A stretch of 64,000 bases of DNA from Azolla caroliniana (taxonomy: Eukaryota; Polypodiophyta): the NCBI GenBank assembly GCA_043228905.1, contig JBHGNT010000012.1, positions 5,828,001 through 5,892,000 of the forward strand, given 5' to 3'. This document shows positions 32,667 to 44,060 of this stretch, piece after piece (the first letter of the stretch is position 1; every line of letters starts with the position of its first letter). The notes under the pieces are model-generated. The model did not search any database and was not told where the DNA came from. It saw nothing but the letters and a program-made list of their open reading frames with translations. The translations under genes and the position numbers were made by a program.

Positions 32667-33203
32667 TGTTACTCCTGGGCTGGACTAGCCGCAAACACAA
32701 GGTATCCCATTCCAGAATACTTATCCAAAGGGTTGGTCAGAGATATGGATCAGAATGCTTCACTGATACACTTATAAATATCTGGTTACTTTCCGAAATA
32801 CACACACTATATCCGACACTCAATTACACGTGTAAGATCACAATATATAGCACAGACGACAAAGTACACAAGATAGACAACAAGATAAACAATTAACTAT
32901 ATTACTCGCATTACTTTCGTTAATCATACATAAATCTGGATCCTTTATATAGGCATCTGGTAAGGTTACAAAACGGTGCCTCATCCGGCTACCCGATTAG
33001 AGAATGATGCGGATCCAGATCGGTACAACTATCTGCATCTGTCATTTCCTTAATCTAAATTATATATAATATTCTATTATCCTCTGGCTTTATCCCTTTC
33101 TGGTTCACACCTTCGCCTCCGGATCATACCTTATTTTAGGCCAACACATGGCACACCCGTGGGACATTGCATTGCACGTCGAACCTACGGGTCGGGTCTA
33201 ACA
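32667..33203 (-). repeat. Probable gypsy-3 5' LTR
   Basis: Sequence starting TGTTACTCCTGGG lies six bases from a possible primer-binding site (minus strand TGGCGATCACGATTTC at 32645-32660), just upstream of gypsy-3 gag. An end at CTAACA (33203) would mirror TGTTA, but this overlaps the start of the adjoining small transposon, so the right border is uncertain. No second LTR copy was found. Confidence 0.45.
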
Positions 33204-33676
33204 ATCGGCAACAGTTCGGTTCGGTTTGAGAGGGTCTAAACCAAACCGTTTATTTTTTTTTTAAACCTGAACCAAACTGTGAAACCGTTAAACATTTTTC
33301 AAACCGTAAAAACCATGGTTTCATGGTTCGGTTTTGGTTTTCAACATAGGTCAAATTTTTAATTTTTAATTTTTTAAAATTTATAATATTTCATTTTTAA
33401 AAATTTTTAAGATGTTCCTAAAATGTGAAAATAAGGTCTAAAAATAAAAAGATTGTTTAAAAACAATTTTTAAAACTTTTTAAAATTTTTACAATTTTTA
33501 AAAATAAAAAATAAAAAATAAAAAACCGTTAAACCGTTTAAACCGTGGTTTTTTACTAATGAAACCGAACCGAACCATTTTTAAAAACCTAAACCTGAAC
33601 CAAACCAAACCGTTAAGTCATTAAATTGCGGTTTCGCGGTTCGGTTCAGTTCAAACTGAACCGTTGCCGATTGTTA
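33199..33676 (+). mobile_element. Non-autonomous hAT-like element, copy 1
   Basis: This is a 478-bp element with terminal inverted repeats TAACAATCGGCAAC and GTTGCCGATTGTTA. Inside, many short AACCG and CGGTT motifs crowd both ends, and the centre is AT-rich. The flanks GTCGGGTC and GTCAGCTC agree at six of eight bases. There is no coding capacity. The partner copy at 40456-40902 fixes the ends. Its interior matches that copy in reverse orientation. Confidence 0.8.
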
Positions 33677-35626
33677 GTCAGCTCCCTTACTCCTTGTCGA
33701 GTATGTCCAAGATGCTTTGGTCCAATGGTTCCAGCAGCTCTTCCACAATCCCCATCTACTGGTTGTATCTCCGGCTCTAACTGCTTCACTTGGGACTCTG
33801 GCTGCTTCTCTTATGTCTTCGGCTCTAGTTCCATTCCCTTCGTCTCTGTCTGTGTCGTCGTCTGCGTCTCTGGCTCTGGATCCGGATGTTGTTGTGTCGA
33901 GGTCCCCAAATAGTGTTTTAGGTTTTAGGGTTAGGGTTGATGATAATGAAGATGGGAAATGGTTAGCGATAATGGATCGATGATGAACGTAGATGATGAT
34001 GAGATATTGTTGGGTTGAGAATCATTGCGGGTTGGGGGGAGGTGCCTAGAATGTCTCCACCCCCCCTCCCAAGGGGGTTCAACGTAAGGGAGGGAGAGAG
34101 AAAGATAGAGACTTCAAGAGAGAGAGATTAAGAGAGAACTCATTCCTTGTTTCATTCATTCCCCATAAGGGGGTTAAATAGTTACAAGAGCAATAGATAC
34201 ATAGGAGTGCAAGTCCCCTTGGCCATTCACACTAATCACTTACTCACACCTCTTCTTATCTGTCCACATGCACACGTATGTGCATGTGTTCACATACATA
34301 TCTACTCATACTCACAATTACACTTGTGCACATTTACACGCATAATCACATACATACAACAACATTAAGTTTCTTCACCCTCACTCAACTCTTTGTACAT
34401 CTCGTACGGTAACATTAACAATCATTATGCATGTGTAAAAATTTGTGCATGTGCATATGTAGGAGACAAGTTAAGGAGAAGTCTTACTTGGCAATAGAGG
34501 AGGAGAGCTTGGTGTCAACTTGTTGTGCCGCTTCTTGTTGATGGTTGGAGCGTATCTTCTTATAAAAAGGAGGATTTCATAATCCCCTATTTATTTTTCT
34601 TTTTTTTAAATAAAAAAAAGTGTCACACAATGACGTGCTTTAGGCACATTGTTGTGCTAGAGTTTGCCTCTCACAACCCCTTCACAAGGCGTCTCAAGAC
34701 ACACAAATCATTATACTACATGCACCATAATGACATGAATGATATCAAGAAAGAACATAAGCACAACATGGAAATGAGTGAGCATATCAAAGAAAATCAA
34801 TGATGATAGATTAGAGGAGGAGATCATCAATGGTAGATCAACGGATTGATAATATTATGTAGATATAAAGGCTCATTACATGAATAATCCTCTAAGTACA
34901 AGAAAGATGAGATTGAAAGTAACAAAGAGATGTATCTATGAGAGGAAAAGGATATGATCCAAAAGTGCATTCCGAAGAGGGAGAGATTACAGAATCTTCC
35001 AATATTTGAAGTGTGGTCTCTGAACCTCTATCACACACACACTCATATACAAAAGTGGGCTTAATTATGCATGCACACATGTAACACTTCTACAACTTCC
35101 TCTTGCATGCCAAAAGGAGTTCATCGATTTCACGCACTTATATGGTTGAATGATCCATAGTATGAACCATACATGCATTCGAGTATGGTAAACACTCTCG
35201 AAGTATGATAAATACCATACTTTTGAATTCATTATTTACTATAAGGTAAGAAAGTTTAGGTAAAAAATGTAAAAAAAGAACATAATAATGTTTTGATAAT
35301 ATACGCATTCGTTTGCATTCGAGCATATTACGTACTATGGAAAATTAAGGTAAATTAAGGTAAGAAGACTAAGGTAAAAAATGTAAAAAAACATGCATTA
35401 TTTATTATAAGGTAAGAAAATTAAGGTAAAAAGTGTTAAAAAAAACATAAGAACGTTTTCATAACATACGCATTAGTTTGCATTCGTATGAAAAAAGAAT
35501 GTTGGCATTCGAGTATATTACATACTATGGAACTTGAATCTATCCTCCACATAGTCTGCAAAGTTTTTGTAAGTCAAGTTAGCCATCACTCAAGGCTATC
35601 ACTTAACTAAATCCAATGTTTCCTTG
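33677..35626. other. Intergenic, degraded repeats; no gene seen
   Basis: 33677-33990 is CT-rich and may be old gag-like sequence on the minus strand. About 34015-34530 looks like an LTR fragment: it starts TGTTGGG and has the LTR-style motif TTAAATAGTTACAAGAG. 34530-35626 is AT-rich, with repeated AAGGTAAAAAATGTAAAAAA strings and short direct repeats. No frame of convincing composition was found. Confidence 0.5.
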
Positions 35627-35630
35627 AAAA

Positions 35631-38108
35631 GTTATGACCAAAACAATGCTGTCCCGAAGTGTAAGACAAGGCTGTCCACTTGCACCATATCTATTTCTGT
35701 TTTTTGCTGAAGCAATGAGTTTGTTTTTGACTGCTGAAGATGTTGGATTAAAAGGAATAGCAATGCCCATTGATGGGACAAATGTGGTTGATGTAGAATT
35801 TGCTGATGACACAAGTTTGTATCTGGATTGTCACAATAATAATCTGCAGAAAATGTACACAGCAATGCAAACATTTTGTATAGCTGCAGGTGCAACAATT
35901 AATTGGAATAAATCAGTGGGTTTTTGGGTGTCGTCCGATTCCACAACTCCACAATGGAGTCCTCATCCAGATTTCAGATGGGTTCCCGAGGGCACTTCAG
36001 TTAGATATTTGGGATGTCAAGTAGGGTTGAATATTTCTTCAGAAATTCAGGTTGCTTCTTTGTTATTGAAAATTAGGAAAAAACTTATGTTTTGGAGTAA
36101 AGCTAAACTATCATTTGCGGGTAGAGTGATAGTCGTTAATCATGTTTTGTTGTCTAGTCTCTGGTATATTATGTCATGTTGGAGTTTTTCGAGATCATGT
36201 ATGGGACAATTGCAAAGATTGATTCGAAATTATTTGTGGTCTGGTAATGATGGAAGCCATGCTAGGGCAAAAGTCTCTTGGTCCACAATTGTTAAGCCAT
36301 TGGATCAAGGAGGATTAGGGATTGTGGATCCATTACAACAATCGAAAGCTTTAATGGCAAAATTGGTGATTCGAGGATTATTGCCAGGATCGGAACCTTG
36401 GAAACAATTGTTGTTTTATGAATTGCAAAGGTTTTGTCCCAAGACGGGTGGAGATTGGACGCCTAGTGCTAGATGGGCTTTTATGGAACATAATAAATTG
36501 GCTATTGCTACAAATTGGGAAGATAGATTTGCTCGATGTGTTCTTAAAGCATGGAAAGATATTTCTCGTGATTTAGTTAAGACATTGCCAAAAACAGAAT
36601 CTGAATTCTGTAGGCAACCGCTGATTTGGAATTCATGGTTGACTGACCTAAGAGGACAAATGTTGGGAAAGCGTACTAAATGTGCATGGGCAGAATTAGA
36701 TCGTGGGCCAGCACAGTCTATAGGTGCATGGATAACTTTTTTGTCTAAATCTATAGATCAGCAAATGCTATTAATTAGTAATATAAGGGGTGGGAAGATA
36801 ATGTATTCTGCGATCCAGAATGCCCTTGTTAATGTTCACATGCAAATTGGATATACTACACACAAGTGGATGGGTTTATTTACTCCATTGGATGTTTTAA
36901 TTGGAGTGAAAGCCTATATTGGGGAACAAGAATGCATGACTTTTGATGTACAGGATGATGGTAGGTTAATCTGTACATCTATGGAACATGATTTGTTTAG
37001 TTTTTGTTTACATAAAGAAGTGAGGGTGATTGCAAATGATGGATCAAATTGGGTATTAGACCCGGATCCTCAAAAGGTGAATTGTTTGTGGAGGATTTGG
37101 ATTTTGGAAAGGAGATCAATATCTACACTAACTTGGGATCCTGGAGAACTGTATTGGAAGGTGAGGATGCAAGATAACATCAAATATGTGCCGTTTTTTC
37201 AGTATTCTGTGAGGATTGGTAGGAAAGTATTAGCTGCTAGATCATGGAAAGAACCAACTGCAAATATTGTTTGGAGACGAAATGAACTTTCTCCACAACA
37301 TCTTAAACAATTTTGGAAATGGTTATGGGGTATAAAGATGAGTAGGAAAATTGTTGGTTTTCGATGGTTGTTGGTTCATAATGCTATACCAGTTAATGGG
37401 TGGCGAAAAGGAAATGTAGACAAGATGTGTCCTTTTTGTACAGATGTAATAGAGACTGCTAAACATTGTTTGTGGAGTTGTGGTTTTGCTATGGATATAT
37501 GGAAACAAATTATAAAATTTTTAATTCCAATATATCCTAGAGCAGTGTACACATGGGGTGCAGTATTATGGGCAGCGGTACATGATAAACCGATGGAATA
37601 TGAACATGAGGAGGTTGCGGATGCTATTATGGTGAGGCATGGTATGATGGAAAAAATTTTGATCCCTCCGAATCCACAAATACAAACTGATAAACCTCAA
37701 ATATGGCAATTGGTAAGCAGTATTACAATTTGGTATATTTGGAAGGCTCGATGTTTGAAGGTATTTCAAAATATGACTGAAAGACCTGCTCAAATAATCT
37801 CCGGAATTTGGATAGAGATTGTACATAATCTTAGAGGGATTTTGGATGGTATAAAAGGTAATACGCATCAAGCGGAGCTTAGGCGGGTGGAGTTTCATGC
37901 CATTTGGGACATAGGTATATTTTATAGACGGTATTTTGGTAAGGTGGAGTGGTTCTACTCAACACCAAAGTGCTTATTCAAGCCAATGGTTAGACTTTAG
38001 AAAAATATAGGGGATCGGTATAGCTTGTATGTTTAGCCTTATGGCGGTTTTCTAATACTAATGTAGTATCTTTTTTTTTTTGGAAAAAAAAAAAGTTATG
38101 ACCAAAAC
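35631..38108 (+). mobile_element. 5'-truncated L1-type LINE with target duplication
   Basis: The element occupies about 35646-38093 and ends in an A-rich tail. GTTATGACCAAAACA occurs at both sides (35631-35645 and 38094-38108), extendable by four A to 19 bp. The element starts inside reverse transcriptase, which shows 5' truncation. The perfect target duplication and intact frame point to a recent insertion. Confidence 0.93.
35634..38000 (+). CDS. LINE ORF2 C-terminal part (RT, zinc-binding domain)
   Basis: This is an open frame of 788 codons. It begins inside the target duplication, so the first residues are not LINE sequence. Reverse transcriptase starts at SVRQGCPLAPYLF and has the catalytic box VEFADDTSLYL. 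The thumb region follows (INWNKSVGF, RYLGCQVG, LSFAGRVIVVNHVLLS, YLWSG), with the zf-RVT domain near the C-terminus (FWKWLWGIKMSRKI, MCPFCTDVIETAKHCLWSC). The endonuclease and the first RT motifs are missing, so the protein cannot support mobility by itself. No stop has accumulated. Confidence 0.93.
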   Translation: MTKTMLSRSVRQGCPLAPYLFLFFAEAMSLFLTAEDVGLKGIAMPIDGTNVVDVEFADDTSLYLDCHNNNLQKMYTAMQTFCIAAGATINWNKSVGFWVSSDSTTPQWSPHPDFRWVPEGTSVRYLGCQVGLNISSEIQVASLLLKIRKKLMFWSKAKLSFAGRVIVVNHVLLSSLWYIMSCWSFSRSCMGQLQRLIRNYLWSGNDGSHARAKVSWSTIVKPLDQGGLGIVDPLQQSKALMAKLVIRGLLPGSEPWKQLLFYELQRFCPKTGGDWTPSARWAFMEHNKLAIATNWEDRFARCVLKAWKDISRDLVKTLPKTESEFCRQPLIWNSWLTDLRGQMLGKRTKCAWAELDRGPAQSIGAWITFLSKSIDQQMLLISNIRGGKIMYSAIQNALVNVHMQIGYTTHKWMGLFTPLDVLIGVKAYIGEQECMTFDVQDDGRLICTSMEHDLFSFCLHKEVRVIANDGSNWVLDPDPQKVNCLWRIWILERRSISTLTWDPGELYWKVRMQDNIKYVPFFQYSVRIGRKVLAARSWKEPTANIVWRRNELSPQHLKQFWKWLWGIKMSRKIVGFRWLLVHNAIPVNGWRKGNVDKMCPFCTDVIETAKHCLWSCGFAMDIWKQIIKFLIPIYPRAVYTWGAVLWAAVHDKPMEYEHEEVADAIMVRHGMMEKILIPPNPQIQTDKPQIWQLVSSITIWYIWKARCLKVFQNMTERPAQIISGIWIEIVHNLRGILDGIKGNTHQAELRRVEFHAIWDIGIFYRRYFGKVEWFYSTPKCLFKPMVRL

Positions 38109-38329
38109 ATTAACTAGTCATTGTAAATATTTGTAAATATCCTTAGTGTCATATTTGTCTTGTACTCTACTTAACTAGTTTTATGCATGTTGTGCAATAG
38201 AAGTATTTACAACATAACAACGTCACTTTAGTGATGCATTTCAATATGGAAATGTCCCAAAAATTATGCATGCATCGTACAATGACGCAGTTTAGCAAAA
38301 AACGGGCGTCACAAACACCCCCATTTTGT

Positions 38330-41300
38330 TGTAGTGAAAGGGGCAAGATATTTGGTCAATTACTTGCTTGAACTTTACAAACTTTTTCTAAAGCTTTAAC
38401 TATTGCGCCATGTCCTCTTTTTATCTTTCTATTGGCCTTTGGATTATATGGTGTTGTTAATGACAACCAAACACCAATTTTCTCAAAGAACTCTTAGCTT
38501 TCATTAGAGTTGAGCTCTCCTCTATGAAGTACTAATTTCCCCACACGTCCATATATTCAACTATTTTGTCTAAAATAAACTCACGTACAATTGATGTGGT
38601 CTTCGACTTTAATGCTCTGCCCTCCAGATGATTTGTGAGGTTTTTTCTTTTGCTAGCATTAAGTACTTATTCTTGTCAGCATAGCCACAAGATCCACCAT
38701 CCACTTGTAATGTGTACGCGGCGAATAGGTCGAGTGTATCTTATCTTTATGTTTGATATTCGAATAAAATTAATAAGTTAGGCAAGTCTTGACGTATTTC
38801 TTCATGTAATTGTAGAACCCAAACCACCAATATTTTTCTTTTGCTTTAATAAATGTTGCCCAAAAATCTTCAACGTACTTCTGACATATTTCCACATTCT
38901 TCCTTCATATTTTGAATAATTGCATTTTTTTTTGTCGGAGCTAAGATTCTTCCATATGGCCCATGTATACATCCCATTACTAGCGTCTCTTGAACATCGA
39001 ATACTGATTTTGGATTGGACACTATCAATTAGAAATCTTCTAATCTTGTTAGCATTCTTTCACAATCCTTTATGTGATCAATGGCAAACTTCTAGCAATC
39101 GGTCCTATCTAGCTCTTCGTCTTTAACTTTTTCCTCACAATCTTTAATCGGTATATCATCTTAAATATGCATAGTTATGCGAGGAATAAAATATTTGAGT
39201 ATATTGTGCATAACGTTCCTCTTATGTGCCACTAGGTTGGTCACACATTCATAGTAGTTCTATTGGAGTCTTGATAGAGGTGATGCCTCAACTCCAACCC
39301 CATGCTAGATTTGGTCGTCTCTTGAGTAAACATCACCCATCTAGTATTTGGCTCTTCCAATGAACATTTATGCAAATCCATCTATTATGAGGCCCACACT
39401 ATTTAGATGGTAACTCAATTTACTAGTTGCATATGTTGGATAAATTTGAGTTGCTTGTCCTTTTAGAATGTGAACAATTGGCTCCAATAAGAGGCGTTGG
39501 AGGGCTCCAAGATGCACATTCTCATTTTCTCTTTTAGGAGTTAATAAATTGTGGGATCCTTGCTTTTGAAACAAGAATTGGTTTTAGATTACAATGGATG
39601 TGTGGAATCGTAAAGATGACCATCAGTTCCATACACCTGATTTCTTCAAGAAGGGAGGTGAATGCTTTCCCATGTCTTTCTTCCTTGACATGTGATAAAA
39701 AGTCACCCCTCCAATATTCAACTCCTTGATTGTTTCTAGTACGAGCTTGTGGCTAATTTTTGCTAGGTCCCAAATCTTCCACTCCATTGTCTTGCATTTC
39801 GTATTAACCTGAACATCTTTACCCACAAAAAAATATTTGATGGCGTTAAAGTATCTCAATCAAATTTGCATGAATGTTTCTATTCTTCTTCAACCTTTAG
39901 AAACTCCAAAACTTCTAAAATATTTTCAAAACTAAACTCCTCAAATACATTTAATATACATTCATAATCTTCAACCACATCTCTACTCCGTAAATCATTT
40001 ACTAACTTATTCGTATCGGTAATCACTATAGTAGCACCACTAGTTGATGTTGCACACACATCTTCTAACCTTGGGGTTTTGATTGTTGTTTGGATCATCA
40101 GAACCCCTTCCTATAGAGGCCCCTTCTAGAAACCCTAAAGAAAGTCTTTAGATTCTTGTATTGGATGATTGTAAAGTGCTCTTTATTTCTCGCATGGTTC
40201 AATCGAACTGCAAGGAATTGTGTTGGTCTTTTTCCATATTGGCGTCTGATCCACGTGAATGTAGTCCCATCCTCTAACACCTTTGTCTCTGTCTTATTGC
40301 AATGATGTAGGGCTAATCCAAAATGATTGGCTAAAAAAACTTCCCTTGAATAAATAAATTCTGATCTATAGAAACATCCACTACAATTATTTTCATGTTG
40401 GCGCATGCTCAATAGGGATCTTTAGTTGCGTATGTTGTTACCCAGACTTTCCATCTAACAATCGGCAATGGTTCGGTTTGAACCGAACTGAACCGTGAAA
40501 CCACGGTTTAACGGCTTAACGGTTTCAACGGTTCGGTTCATGTTTAGGTTTTTATTAACGGTTTGGTTCGGTTTCAATAGTCAAAAACCGTAGTTTAAAC
40601 GGTTTTTTACTTTTTTAAAATTTTAAAAATTGTTTTTAAACAATCTTTTCATTTTTAGATCTTATTCTCACATTTTAGGAACATCTTTAAAAAAATTTAA
40701 ATTTTAAAAAATGAAATATTATAAATTTTAAAAAATTAAAAATTTGACCTATGTTGAAAACCGAAACCGAACACGAAAGCGCGGTTTTTACGGTTTAATG
40801 GTTTAACGGTTTCGTGGTTTTGTTCGGTTTGGTTCAAGTTTCAAAATTTTTAACGGTTTGGTTTGAACCCTCTCAAACCGAACCAACCGTTGCCGATTGT
40901 TATTTCCATCCATGGTTTTTCTCGGTAGGACACTTCCCACGATTGTAAAATTCAAATGAAACGATATTAATTTTGGAGCAATGGTTGATCACTACAATAC
41001 ATGATTCCATCTCTTCCCTAATTTTGATCAGGGCCTTTGTTGTTGACCTAGTCCTATGAGCACGCGTGTAGTGGTTTTGTCTTCATTGTCATTAAAATAT
41101 TTATTTGCACCCCTTACTCTAGCTAATAATGCAACTTCCTCATCCATATCTTCTTGGATTTTAACTATATTAACTCAATGACATCCTGTTTCATCCGCCA
41201 CTTACCTCTTTCTTCAGGTCACATCAATTATAATCTTATGAAACTCTTTCTTCCTGATTCCTAACAATTTCTTGGGGCCAAGCTTGTTTTGCTTTCACTT

Positions 41301-42000
41301 TTCTTCTGCAATGGTTTTCTTTGTTTACCTTTTTTTTGCTCCCTAGTTTCTAATATTTGAGAAGGGCCTGCTTCATTCCTTATTTTTCTCTTCTCTTCTA
41401 CTTGAACTTCATGGGCGTTCACCTCAACAAATTTTGCGAACACCATTAATGTGCCTGTTGCTAGATTGAATCTCATTGCCAGTCTTCTTTAAGTCCTCTA
41501 GACGGATCTTTCTTTTACTTGCAATATCAATCACCTCATTCCAAAATCTAGTACTAGTATGAGGATCACCTTAACCTAGATGTTGCAGAGTAGTAAATTG
41601 TGTATATTTTCTTGGATTCAATGTCCGCTATAACTTTTTCATTATGTTTTTCCCAAAATTGGTCACAAAAGAATCTTCCCATCTTGATAGAAGATCATAT
41701 TTCCATGGAGAGCTTCTTGATGACTCTTGCAATCCCTATTGCGATTATTAGTGTTATTACACCATATGCATTGGTGAGTGAAGTTTTCTTTTTGGCTTTC
41801 ATTAGGCTTTTGTTGACTCAAGTTTTTTGCTTTCTTTAACATGGCGAACCTCATATGCAAATCCTTCATCCCTTTTATTAGCTCTTCAATTGGTGATTCT
41901 AATTGTTTTCCGTTTTTTACTCTTTCTCAAGCAATCAATTCTTGTGTTGGATGATCTCTCGCAATAATCTTCTTCAACCTACCCACATTGTTCTCCATTC
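38330..42000 (-). pseudogene. gypsy-4, strongly decayed
   Basis: Minus-strand fragments follow the gene order of gypsy-1. Integrase end lies near 38400-38480 (NPKANRKIKRGHGAIVKAL). Reverse transcriptase traces lie at 38900-39400 and the pol linker at 39623-39859 (VNTKCKTMEWKIWDLAKI). Protease traces occur on both sides of the small transposon (40098-40455 and 40911-41100). Gag includes the knuckle CIWCNNTNNRNRDC (about 41780). The copy is AT-rich compared with gypsy-1 and full of stops, so it is the oldest gypsy here. No LTRs were recognised. Confidence 0.72.
40456..40902 (-). mobile_element. Non-autonomous hAT-like element, copy 2
   Basis: This is a 447-bp element bounded by TAACAATCGGCAAT and GTTGCCGATTGTTA, with a perfect 8-bp target duplication TTTCCATC at 40448-40455 and 40903-40910. 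It sits in the protease region of gypsy-4: removing it rejoins sequence that aligns with gypsy-1 around 4135-4200 (CTTCCATCCATGG). The interior is AT-rich and matches copy 1 in reverse orientation. An 8-bp duplication is characteristic of hAT transposition. Confidence 0.88.
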
Positions 42001-43580
42001 ACAATACCCTTTAGTATACAACAACCCTCTATGACCTTGACCCAATTGGACACAAGCCCAATGATATAAAGAACCTCCTATTAAAGTTTTCAGAGCCAAC
42101 TTGTTGATGTAAGAAATCTCACAAGTAGTCAAATGCGATAATCATTTTTCTGAATTTGGTCAAGAAGAGTGTGTGACCCAGGGGTTTCCATTCCTTGCAT
42201 GAAACACACCAATAATATGATTGTAGATGTTAGTCCCAACTACTATATCAAGCTCAATGTCCTCCATCGATACCCACATCGCTATGGAGATCAATCATGC
42301 CTAATTTGGATCATTAACGTTTGTCTTTATTGTAGTGCCATTATCATCTTGTTCGCCATTGTATGAGGGAGGGTACATGAAAAACAACCCCATTAAGAAA
42401 ATATAGTCAAAGTCCTCTAGAAATTATAGTAAAATGACAACATTTGACATTACCCAATTTCACTTGGCTCCAACAACTCAACAACAATGGGGCAGGTGCA
42501 AGTTCGAGATATACCTCCATTTTGGTTCTATCTTGATACATGCATAAGATTTGCTTGATTCTAGAGCGTCTTCCTACTTCATCAACATTGCCTTTGATGG
42601 ATTTTAGTAATAAACTCTAATTGAAAGTAAGGAAACTTCTACACACATTTCTTTGTATAACATGTATAGAACAAGGAGTGTGACCATCATCATACGCTAT
42701 TGAAAGCACGCCATATGTTTCATAGTTTTTATGATCAAGAAATCAGGAGCACATTTTTGTCATTCAAAATGATTGCCTAGATTCATGCTCATATACCTAT
42801 TGAATAACCCCGTTACATAACTATTTGTTAAATTTCCTCAACAAATATGACATTAGGTACATAGTATAGTATGATGCAATAAACTCTTTATTTGTAAATG
42901 TAGAGAACGACAATCATGTCGACCCGAATGATATAATTGAAGGAGATTTCGACCACTTTCAAATGAGTTGCATCAATACTTTGACATCATCTCTAGTTTG
43001 ATAATGAGTACAACAAGACGTAGATGGGATATCCATGCCACTATGCATTTAACGTGTGCTCGAGAGTTAATTAATGAAGGCTAGAAATAGACCAATAAAA
43101 CATTCGTGCACATGTAACATGTGCATCCACCTTCTACCTACGATAGAGGGCATGAATATGTCTTGGTTCACTACTCTTCCAATGATTTGATGTTTGTACC
43201 ATATGGGGTGCACGTAAACTTCTTGTTAGGATGATTGGCCTTGATTGGGGGATTCAGTTCGCGTGGGAGAATCAGTCTTCTAGCCTTTTTATTCTTGCTA
43301 GGTCAAATAATAACGATTCCATGCATATGAACCATATGATCTGGGGATCCACTAGTTATCGATGGCATTGATTCGAAATACTGATAAGGGCATCGTAAGG
43401 TTGGGATGGGGTGATTCATTCACCATGATCAGTATATGCATGGATCCTCTACGATGTGAGTGGCCAAGCACGAGACATGAGAAAAGTGATGAACAAGGGA
43501 TTTAACGAGAGGAGGATAAAGAATGCAAGGATCAAGTAGCGATCGACTGACTGAGCGATCGAAGGTCTCCAAACTCTCGG
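42001..43580. other. No gene recognised
   Basis: This is AT-rich sequence with only short frames on both strands. 42000-42400 may be the far end of gypsy-4. I see no domain, LTR pair or RNA gene in the rest. Confidence 0.5.
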
Positions 43581-43581
43581 A

Positions 43582-43720
43582 ACCCCATGACCATGACCAT
43601 CACCCTTGACTATCCACCATGATCCATACCATCATCCTTGACCATCCACCATGATCCATACCATCACCCTTGACCATGGCCCATGACCCATGACCCAGAC
43701 CATGACCATGACCATCAAAA
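43582..43720. repeat. CATGACC minisatellite 1
   Basis: This is an irregular array of CCATGACCATGACC and CACCCTTGACCATCC units. A similar array lies at 50265-50390 in the same orientation. Confidence 0.8.
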
Positions 43721-43869
43721 ACACCATCATCGACGTGTCTAAATACCTCCAAAAATTGAAGAGGGAAAGTGAGTGAATCGTGGAGAGGGATGGTGCAGGT
43801 CGCTCAGCCAAGGGCACGTGCAATCTGCACCGTCCGATGTGGGAAAAAAATGCGTGAAGAAATCGTCAC

Positions 43870-44060
43870 TTATTGGGGAACCCGACTAGGAGCCTCGTTG
43901 TCTGACAACCTCTGTCACTAGGAGCCCGACTCTATCAAAAGGAACCCCGCTACCTGACAACCTCTGTCATTAGGAGCCTGACTCTGTCAAAAGGAGCCCC
44001 ACTCATTAATCAAGAGTCGGGCTAGGAGCCCCACTCATAATTAATGAGCATTGACTATAA
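43870..44060. repeat. GAGCCCGACTC repeat cluster, left
   Basis: Repeated units of the type AGGAGCCCGACTCTATCAAAA and GAGCCCCACTCATTAAT occur here, including an inverted copy (GAGTCGGGCTAGGAGCCCC). A TATA-like CTATAAAAA follows at about 44049. Similar units recur at about 47445-47560. Confidence 0.7.

Noticed and set aside
33915-33945. TTTTAGGGTTAGGGTTG, telomere-like
   Set aside because: Only about two units and not a run; too short for an interstitial telomere array.
43350-43372. GGGGATCCACTAGT, resembling a cloning-vector polylinker
   Set aside because: The next bases (TATCGATGG) leave the vector sequence at once, and flanks on both sides are ordinary AT-rich plant DNA, so chance is the simpler explanation.
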